A stretch of 64,000 nt of DNA from Gnetum montanum. Its lineage: Eukaryota; Streptophyta; Gnetopsida; Gnetales; Gnetaceae. The position numbers and the translations under genes are program-made. The stretch lies in assembly GCA_015680685.1 (NCBI GenBank), contig MNCI01002172.1:811640-875639 (forward strand). The letters run 5' to 3'. The notes beneath the pieces are model-generated. The model searched no databases and was not told the DNA's origin. It saw only the letters and a list, made by a program, of their open reading frames with translations. This document shows positions 55,990 through 64,000 of this stretch, one piece after another (within the stretch, counting starts at the first letter, position 1; every line of letters starts with the position of its first letter).

Positions 55990-58900
55990 CTTTAAGATGT
56001 GCAAGGAAGCTCATAAGTATGTCATATAAGCTCAAGGAAGTATTCTTCTATTTTAATCAGAGCTTAACTTACTCCATAGTGGTGAGGAAATCTTTGTTGT
56101 TGTTAAATAATTTTTCCATCTTACTAGCTTTGACTTCCTCCATTCTACCTAGGATCTTAACCTCATGTTTTAGAGTGGGTTGTTTTGGCTCCTTTCCCTT
56201 TTCTTGTTTTTTATTGTCTTCCTTGGTTAGCTAGTTGATGCAGTTTGAGCATTAGAGTCTATGGGTATGGCCAAAATTGAAGTAGGCTTCAATGGGTCTA
56301 CTATCTTCCTAATTTTTGGTTGGTTGGTGTCCTTAGCCTTAGGCTTAGAAACTAGATTCTTCCATTGTTTTAGGGATGATTTCTTGTTATTTGGCTAGAA
56401 AGACATTGAAGCATTAGAAATTATTGAAGGATACTAGTCAACTTGGGTTGCAGTTTTATTAGTAGAGGAAAGGGATACTCTAATGATAAATGGTTCTTTG
56501 GGAGGTGTAGGTGGTGGTATCCTTGTAAAAAACAAGATTCTTGAACTTGTAGAAGTTGAATCCTACTCATTACGAGGAGGTACCTTAACCACAAATGGCT
56601 TCCTAACAAGTTTAAGCTTGTCATGGGCATTGAATGTAGCTATGGTAAATTAATTATTGTTAGCTTTGAGACGGTCCTTGTACACATGCATAGGTTGGTT
56701 ATGAGGTCTAAGAGGGTTACATGTATTTAAGACTAATTCTTCAATATCCATCATCTTTGGTAGATTATCTTTTAAGGCCAAACAGAAATTAGTATCATGG
56801 CTAGGAAGCTAATGATAGTGGCAAAATCAATCTAGCTTAAAGCACTTGGGCATAGGATGATCGTCTTTCATAGTTGCAATAGGATCCTTAGTAATTTTGC
56901 AAAGATGATCATGCCTTTTGCAAGGTTCTTAGATAGTTTTTTAATTAAATACAATTACTTATAAGCAACTGGTGAAGAAGCTTTGATTGTTTCATGGGCA
57001 ATTTGATATACTTTGACCTATTATTTCTTTTGAAGTTAGGCTTTGGTGGATTGAATGTAGAAGCATTAGAGGTTGATGGTTGAGAAGTGGAAATAGCAAC
57101 TTTAGGTTGTGTTATCCTCAGTCCCACTATTATTTTCAATTATTTAGCCATTGTGGCCATAGCTACATGGGTTTGTTTGCCCTTGTCCTTGTCCTTTTTC
57201 ATGTATTGATTCTTATAAGCTATGTAGGTGAGGTCATTGCTTGCTTCTACTACGTCCTCTATATTCTTGACTAAGGAAAAGGCTTAATTGAGTGATCAAG
57301 AATCTAAATAATAAATCTTAGACTTGATAAAGTCATTAACCACTCCTTTAAAAATGTTCAAAATATGCATTTCAAAGATGGGTTTGAATATTTCATTAAT
57401 CATAGCATTCCATATTTGTATGAACTTTAGCAGCTTTAGGTTATGTTGTTCTTAGTGCCACTATTATTTTCAATTCTTTGGCCACTGTGGCCATAGCTAC
57501 ATGGATTTTTTTGCCCTTATCCCTATCCTTTTTCATGTGCTAATTATTATAAGCTATGTAGGTGGAGTCATTACACGCTTCACATCCTCTATGTTCTTAA
57601 CTTGGAAAAAGACTTGATTGAGTGATCAAGGATCTGAATAATAAAGCTTAGACTTGATAAAGTCATTAACTGCTCCCTTGAAAATGGCCAAATGTTGCAT
57701 TTCAAAGATGGGTTTGGGTATTTCATTAAGTGTAGCATTCCATCTTTGTATGAACTTTTGAATAGGTTTGAGGTGCCCCTATCTAAATTTCATGAGTTGG
57801 TTTAGCATTTTTTTAGGTTTTAATTTATACTTGAAATGGTTAATGCACTAGTTTATCAAGTTATCCAGGGAGGAAATAGATCCTCTAGGTAGCTTATGAT
57901 ACTAATCTAAGGCTTTTCCAACTAGCAACATGGGAAAGATGTGTAGCATTGTGTGTGGCCAAGCTTGCAATAGTAGGCACTCAGAATAAAACGTAATTAA
58001 GTGGGCATTGGGATCACCTTCCCCATTGTATTTGGTGAAGTGAGGGATCAGGATGCTTGGAAAATGGATTATCTACAAGACAATGGAATTAATTGGATCA
58101 TCTTGGTAAAAGTTCATGACCTTTACTGTCTAAGTGGTGTTGGCCTCAAGCTTTTTCAGCTTATTAGTAAGGCTTTGAATTAGTTAAAAAGCTTGGTCTA
58201 GCCTTTGAGGTGCTCTTGCAAGCTATGTTGGTTGTATGACTCGCTACATTAGTAGCTAGGTGGGTGGTTAAACAAGTTGAGGTCATGTAATGGGAAACAA
58301 CATTGACTAGAAATGCCTTATGCCTACTATTATAGGGGGTTAAAAAAGAAAATGAGGTTTGAAGAAGGATTTGCAAGATACAGGGAACAAAGAAGATGTG
58401 GGAAGTTTGGTAGACTTGAGGTCCCAAAGAAGGACCCACTAAGGTGACAAAAGGAGGTGGCATGGAAGAGCTGACCAGTGGTGGTCACATGGAATAAGGT
58501 TGGGTTCCAAAAGGCATTGATGTGAATAGGGAGGGGAGCTAAGAAACTAAGTAAGAGGGATGGACCACAGGGTTTGTGGACCTTATCCAACTTATTATTG
58601 AAGAGGAATAAAATAGGTTATTTATGAATAAGTCAGGGATGGATTGTTGCAAGTTTTTCTCCAAATGGGTGTCAATCTCGTAGTAACCTCTAAACTCATG
58701 TTAATCCTCTCGATCATGTTTTAAACTAGCCTCTTTGCTTTCCTTAACCTCATCATTGGCATATACTAATTAGGCTAACATGTTGACATAAGCCTATGGC
58801 AATTCAATGTTGTCATATGAGAACAAGATATATTTTTTTCCATTCTTATGAATGATCTTGAATTCACTCTTGGAATCCAACTCCTTATGTGGGATACATA

Positions 58901-59060
58901 GACCTACTTGAATTTTTATGTAAATGAAGTTGTAATATTCTTGAGTAAGAGTGGCATGCATGGGCTCACATCCTAGACATCTAAGGAACTACCTATGTTC
59001 CATTATAGCGAAGTCATTAAGATCATAGATGCAAGTGGATTACTAGTTCAAGGCCATGAC
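55990..59060 (-). pseudogene. Element F gag, main part
   Basis: Minus strand from about 59054 down to 55990, co-linear with E gag (49714-46735). Examples: the acidic/lysine region (56100-56260), the region before it (56690-56860), the spacer KFKRNNRSKYIKLPMKQSKLLHQLL (57000-57060, against ERKDRSKYTALPVKHSELLKQLL), the LDKLIN/STLNEI segments and the Gag core around 57780-58060. A 334-bp tandem duplication (57095-57762) is private to this copy. Heavily decayed; frames change often. Confidence 0.78.
57095..57762. repeat. 334-bp tandem duplication inside element F gag
   Basis: 57095-57428 and 57429-57762 are similar head-to-tail copies (start agcaactttaggttgtg / agcagctttaggttatg). Each holds the segment that E has once (about 47540-48160). 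The copies have diverged by many transitions, so it is old. Confidence 0.85.
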
Positions 59061-59716
59061 AACAATGTTATGTGATAAAAAAATTGATGCAAAAGGCATA
59101 AACTTTGTAAGGATGAGGTATTTAGGTAAGCATGGTAAAGGTTTTAATGTCTTAAACAAGATACAACTTGTAGCATATTAGATTGTAGCATATGAGAGTT
59201 GTAGCATGTTAGACAATCTTGTAGCGTATAAGACAAGCTATAGCATATGAGACAAGGTGTAGCATGTAAGACAAGGTGTAGTGTGTGAGAAAAAATGTAG
59301 TGTATAAGACAAGCTACAATGTATGAGACAAACCCTAGCATACAAGACAAGCTACAACATATGAGATAAATCCACAGCTTGTGAAATTGTAGCGTAAATA
59401 AACTATAGCATATTTGGCTAAAACATTTGTGTAAAAATAGGGAAAATAAAGGGAACTACAACTACAACTACAATAAAAAAAAAATTTCAACGTATTTAAG
59501 TAATTGCAAATTTAGAGAACCAAGAAAAACTTGAAAGATTGCAAATGCAAGGCACAGGATATCGTTATGCACTACAACCATGAAAATAATTTTTGAACTA
59601 TAAAATGTAGGAAATAGGGATAGCACTATGTATTGCAACTATAAAAACAAAAATAATAAATTTGTAATGTTTCAACTATAATTGTAAAAATAAAATAAGT
59701 TGTAATGTCAAACACT
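59061..59716. other. Element F leader/LTR region, decayed, with short tandem repeats
   Basis: A repeat of about 19-21 bp, roughly GTAGCATATGAGACAAGCT, runs through 59158-59400 in about a dozen decayed units. The rest is A-rich. F's 5' LTR should begin here, but I cannot recognise its ends. Element G cuts the region at 59717. Confidence 0.45.
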
Positions 59717-60520
59717 TGATGAGTCATCATTGGGCGACTGCAATATTGCATGCCCAGCCATGATATCGCGGCCTGTCTCCTCATCTATAAATAAGAGGTA
59801 GACAGATGAGTTTCAGGGGAGTTAACTTTTCATTTAGTTAGTTTTCAGTTTAAGTGTTTTTATTTCTTTCTCCCCATTTTCCTCTTCGTGTATGCCCACA
59901 ATGTGGTGATTGTAATTATACAACTTCCTTATTTGAGTGTGACATACTTGGACATGCACATGACCAGAAATAAAGATCGAGATTACTTCATCATTGTAGC
60001 ATTCACTTAGTTTAATTATTTAATTAATTGCTATTTACTACTTTCCTAGTTAATATCTTCTCACCCTTAAACTCTTGTTAAACCCAGAATGAGTATGACT
60101 TGATTACAAGCATTTAAGTGCGACTACTTGGTAACCCAGTAGCGTACCTAGGATCTACGCTTAGTAATCCTAGTGGTAGTCGTGCACGAAGTCCAAGATG
60201 TGTACGGATAATCAAGGAATGGCTGCTCATTGCACTTAGGCTAGTTTAGATTCTCTCTCACCCTTTCTCTCTTAGCTTAGATAATATTACCTTCCATTGC
60301 CTTCAGGAGTAACATTAGGTTAGAAACACATCATACACCTCACTTTGGACTAAACCATACGTGACAAAGCTAATACTAGTCTAGGTGGGAAGACAATGAA
60401 TTACGACCTAAGGCTAACTATCTAGATGCCACAACTAGTCCTTCTGTGGAGTTCAAACAGATCGTGTGTGTAACGCTCGTATTCGTATGGTTGAGTGTAG
60501 GGGTACCTCGCCACTCATCA
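59717..60520 (+). repeat. Element G 5' LTR
   Basis: 804 bp, TGATGAGTCATC to CCACTCATCA. It aligns with D's LTRs over its whole length. TATA box at 59784-59795. Confidence 0.92.
59784..59795 (+). promoter_or_regulatory. TATA box of element G 5' LTR
   Basis: TCTATAAATAAG, preceded by one intact GATATCGCG palindrome (59762-59770). Confidence 0.65.
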
Positions 60521-60521
60521 T

Positions 60522-60539
60522 TGGCACCGTTTTCGGGGA
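60522..60539 (+). other. Element G primer binding site
   Basis: TGGCACCGTTTTCGGGGA, tRNA-Asp type with two differences. Confidence 0.8.
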
Positions 60540-60664
60540 CAATGCTAGTTATCTAGATTAGTTATATCATACAAGATTGCTGTAAAGGAATTAATGATAT
60601 ATCTCTTAGGAATAAGACATCATTATAAAAATTCATGTATAAATTCACACACAATTTCACAACC

Positions 60665-62644
60665 ATGCCTTTCCTACAAGATCACAATAATGCCACACTT
60701 AGTGAGGAAGTTCATTGGAGAACCAATGAACTATATGATGATGAAGATTGGAGTACACAACCTAAAGTGGGGATTTCTTATAGACATCAATAGAAGCAAC
60801 GTCATCCCAACACATGAAAGCATAACTTACCCAATGACGATGAACCCCTACTGGCCATTATAAGCTTAACGCAAATACAGGAGGCTATTCGAATCTTCCT
60901 TAGGCATCGTAAAGAGATCCATCTACCTAGGCTCAATTTAAACAACTTTCCCAATTTTTCAGGATGCTATGACTTAGATCCATATCAACATTTACAAGCC
61001 TTCTACGATGCCTGCACATGGAACAACATTGATAATGGTTGGCAAAAACTTAAGCTCTTTCCTATGACACTCGTTGGCTAAGCAAAAGTATGGTATAGAT
61101 CATTAAAACCAAATTCAATACGACGTTGGTCAACAATGATAGAGTTATTTAATGAAATATATCAAACCTACACAAGAGTGTTAGCCTTGAGGAAACAAAT
61201 CCAAGAGTGGAAACAAGCACAACATGAACCCTTGGACATGGCCTTAGAAAGATATTACGCATTGTTAAACAATTGTCCAAGCCATGAGTTCTCTAAGGAA
61301 AGGCTAATGTATCATATCATCGATGGGCTTCGTGATGAGACAAGAAAGACCCTAGGGATGTATTCCCAAGGTCAACGCTACGAACTATAAACCCATCAAC
61401 TCCAAGAGCTTATTAAGCGAGTAGCAAAGGAAGAAGGAGAAATGGCTAGATGGGAGAGTATTGGAAAAAAAACAACAGGACAAAAATCTCAACTTAACAA
61501 AGGTCCATGATCACAAAAAGGAGAAATTAATCTATCACAAGGTGAAAGAACCATCTTTGCCGGTACAACAATCATTAGAAGAAGTTGAGGCAAAGATCAT
61601 GTTGGAATGGATGTATAAAAAGTGTGTAGAATGTGTTAATATTATTGGAGATAGAGTTTTGACAACCCAAGAAGTAGGACAAAATAACATTAGACAATTG
61701 GAAATAAGCGATAAAGAAAATAAGAGCTCGACTGCTAATCAGACATATGAATGCAACATCCACCTGTACGATCACCCCAAGGGCCAATGCCCAATCTTGT
61801 TATATTTATATGAGCATTGGGGAAACACGCTACATCTATAGTTCGTACAGAGATACTATGTTTGATCACAGTGGCAACAATCCCAATCATGGGGGAAGCC
61901 ACCCCTAAACTGGAGACACCCTTCATATCATCTAAACCCAAACACTTATCTTGTTGAACATCCTGTTCTCCAACTGGGTCAACATACTCTATCTCACCAC
62001 ATTACCATTCTCATCAATACTATCAGCGCATGTCTTCAACACAACCACCACCTTGTGCACCTTATACTCCTCCTAACTTTCAACATTCTCATTTTTTCCC
62101 TCCTTCTACATTGCCACCAACTATTCCTAAGGTGTCCGCACCACCGCAACAATCCACGAATGCTACTTGTGCTACCGTTTCCAACAACAGTGAGAGACTT
62201 CAGCAACATCGAAGGAGTCCCTTCTTTAGAAATGACCCTAGGAAGGGACAACATAATTTTGAGGCCACTACACCCTCCAACACAGCACAAGTCCAACCCT
62301 ATGGTGCACCCTTATCTTTGAACCCAACGCCTCATGTTACTTTATCAAGGCCACCAACTAACGCTCCAACAACCATACAGGCTAATGAACAAAATCATAG
62401 AAGGCAACATCCCGATCTGTGCATACCAGCTAACGATCCCAAATATCATAGTGGGTCAACTAGTTATATGGGAACTACATCATATAAATTGCCCCACTAT
62501 GCTTACTATAATCAAGTGTGTGAACCCCGATGGGGTAAGTATGGCCAAGTTCCAATATTTCCAACATGCAAGGATCCTCATCTTTCATTTATTAATCCTT
62601 TCCATGCTCAAACATTAAGTTATGGGGGATACCCCCCATTCTAA
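60665..62644 (+). pseudogene. Element G gag (broken)
   Basis: ATG at 60665: MPFLQDHNNATLSEEVHWR. Core: NNFPNFSGCYDLDP, KLKLFPMTLVG, WYRSLKPNSIRRWSTM, LFNEIYQTYTRV, MALERYYALLNNC (84 open codons, 61136-61390). A probable one-base shift occurs in the A-run near 61467. The finger reads CNIHLYDHPKGQC (61751-61789; the second Cys is His), then a proline-rich tail in a 204-codon open stretch (62030-62644: TQPPPCAPYTPPNF) ending SYGGYPPF. No frame continues into a protease. Confidence 0.85.
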
Positions 62645-64000
62645 TAACAATCAGAATTAATAACTACTTTTCATTTTCTTTAATTTTACAACTTTTTGTT
62701 TTCCAGTTTTTTTTTCCTTTTTCAAATTTCTTATTTTATCTTCTTATCTTTTTGTCTTTTTACATTTTTATAAGTAATCTCATCTATGAATAAAACACTC
62801 ATGTGGCTTGTTGGTTGAGGTGTGTTCTATGTTGTCAAGTCACGAGTGGTCAATTATTTGCACAGTGAGCCCATTACACCCACTCATCCACTCTACAAAT
62901 AAGAGGTTCTGTTCGAGGGTACAGTGATATTCTTGACATTCTTAAAAACTTAAAATTAATTTTGTATTCATTGTACCCAGAATGAAGAAGGATGGACCAA
63001 GAGGGTATGATTAGGGTGTGACATCAAGGGGACTTGCAGATTCTCTTTGGTGATGTCTGTGGGAGTTATCATGCAACGTGGTTGTACTAAGATCCTTGTA
63101 GATCTAACGAAAATGGGAGTAAGAGTAATCAAAAGGGCACTCAAAAATCCAATGTTGTTCTAGGGGATCCCACTGGAAAGACATGCACCCATGCCTGAAG
63201 GTTGGTAGCTTCTCTAGATTCAGTATTCAAAAAAGAAAAGAAGAAAAGAAAAGAAAAGTAGAAAAACAAAGTGCCACAAAACAAAAATCACTCCTCCCTT
63301 GAACAAAATGCCAAGTGATCGTATGCCTTGTTGTTATGGTACTCTCATAGTCACTCATCATGGGATGAACCAATGCGGTGTCACTGATTAGAGGAATGGA
63401 CTTGGTCCTAATCTTGGAACTATGGGTTAATGACATATTAATCATGCTTTACACGTAGAATTCACTGTGCCCTGGGTCAGTTACCTCATGTCCCAATCTC
63501 TCCAATCCCTTCTCTAGCTCATCTCATCTCACTATTCGTGTAATTGTAACTCGTGTCTTGTGTAGCATAGAATTTTTACCTCATTCCGATGATATTTACA
63601 TGTGTGTGTTTTGTGGAATTAGTGTGGATTACAGTTAACCCTTCTAGTGCCCATAGACACTTTAAGTGTGATTACACAAGGGCATTATAGGTTGGAACCT
63701 ACTTTGGGGAGGACCAACTTATGTAATCTTTTGTAATCTTCACTTATGATATAGCTGGCACACACCATTTATTACCCTTAGCATAATTGCCAACAATTCT
63801 CTTTCCCTTATTACTATCCCTCCGATCCAACGTTCCTATGTACCATCACATAACCTTTTTCTTACCACCTAAGGTTTTATTGATCAGTTACACTCACTCA
63901 TCATTATTCGTGCCTTCACAACAAGCTTAATTACCCTAGAACCTTCTAACCATAACTCAATGTCCTAAGTTTCCAACGTTGATTTCAAGAAAATCTTTAA
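62645..64000 (+). other. Element G 3' noncoding region
   Basis: Poly-T rich start (62690-62770), then sequence shared with C (18330-19480) and, inverted, with A and B. An AAAGA-type microsatellite lies at 63228-63261. No coding region is convincing; the 3' LTR has not been reached. Confidence 0.65.
63228..63261. repeat. (AAAAG)n microsatellite
   Basis: Purine-only run of AAAAG/AAGAA units; it could also serve as or derive from a polypurine tract. Confidence 0.8.

Larger units (their letters stand above)
59717..64000 (+). mobile_element. Element G: gag-only Athila-like element, 3' LTR outside window
   Basis: 5' LTR 59717-60520, primer site, gag 60665-62644 ending SYGGYPPF, then noncoding 3' DNA to the end of the window. 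Protease, RT, RNase H and integrase are absent, as in both arms of D, and gag passes directly into the same T-rich 3' sequence. The left flank is ACACT (59712-59716); the right duplication lies outside. Confidence 0.88.

Noticed and set aside
1-64000. tRNA genes, rRNA, CRISPR arrays, bacterial-type operons.
   Set aside because: No cloverleaf, rRNA segment or regularly spaced repeat-spacer array was recognised; the tRNA-like sequences are retroelement primer sites only.

Overview
The window looks like intergenic DNA from a large, repeat-rich land-plant genome. Almost all of it can be assigned to Ty3/gypsy LTR retrotransposons of two lineages, nested in one another. I found no free-standing host gene, rRNA, tRNA or CRISPR array. 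The evidence for a plant is the tRNA-Asp-type primer sites (TGGCGCCGTTG...), the Athila-like gag/pol, a Tat-lineage pol with two RNase H domains, and heavy C-to-T decay of the kind methylated plant repeats show. I cannot name the species. Identities quoted are estimates by eye, not computed alignments.

Layout. An old, decayed minus-strand Tat-lineage element (F) is the host of almost everything else and survives in three pieces (10117-12985, 32400-32784, 55985-59716). It is cut on the left by an old minus-strand Athila-like element (A, 1-10116, running off the window). It is cut in its protease by a second minus-strand Athila-like element (B, 12986-32399), whose left LTR is in turn split by a plus-strand element (C, 13607-20531, perfect ACAAT target duplication). 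It is cut in its late gag by element D (32785-55984, perfect TAAAG duplication). D's left arm is interrupted by a much younger 17.6 kb Tat element (E, 33845-51413, GAGGT duplication). A last plus-strand Athila-like element (G) starts at 59717 and runs off the right end.

Two points stand out. First, the Tat elements E and F both carry, on the opposite strand from gag-pol, a gene with introns. In E it has eight exons whose splice phases fit throughout (40973-45187, about 1135 codons). It has its own TATA box, an N-terminal segment resembling the FCP1/NLI-interacting-factor (HAD-like) fold, a coiled-coil region and an acidic tail. It lies inside what looks like an Ogre-style intron between protease and reverse transcriptase. 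F keeps recognisable exons 4 to 8, so the gene belongs to the family and is not a one-off capture.

Second, element D is inverted on itself. Its two terminal LTRs point in opposite directions and each is followed inward by its own primer site and gag, yet the whole is flanked by one perfect 5-bp duplication inside otherwise continuous F sequence. This suggests that a palindromic cDNA was integrated as one unit.

How the parts work together. B and A are (decayed) coding members of the Athila-like group; B also has a decayed extra ORF after integrase. C has gag and protease but no RT/RNH/IN; D and G have gag only. C, D and G would therefore have depended on pol supplied in trans. All coding regions seen carry stops or frameshifts, and none appears able to move by itself now. 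Three single N positions (14343, 19239, 52661) mark assembly joins; at least two are visibly wrong in length.
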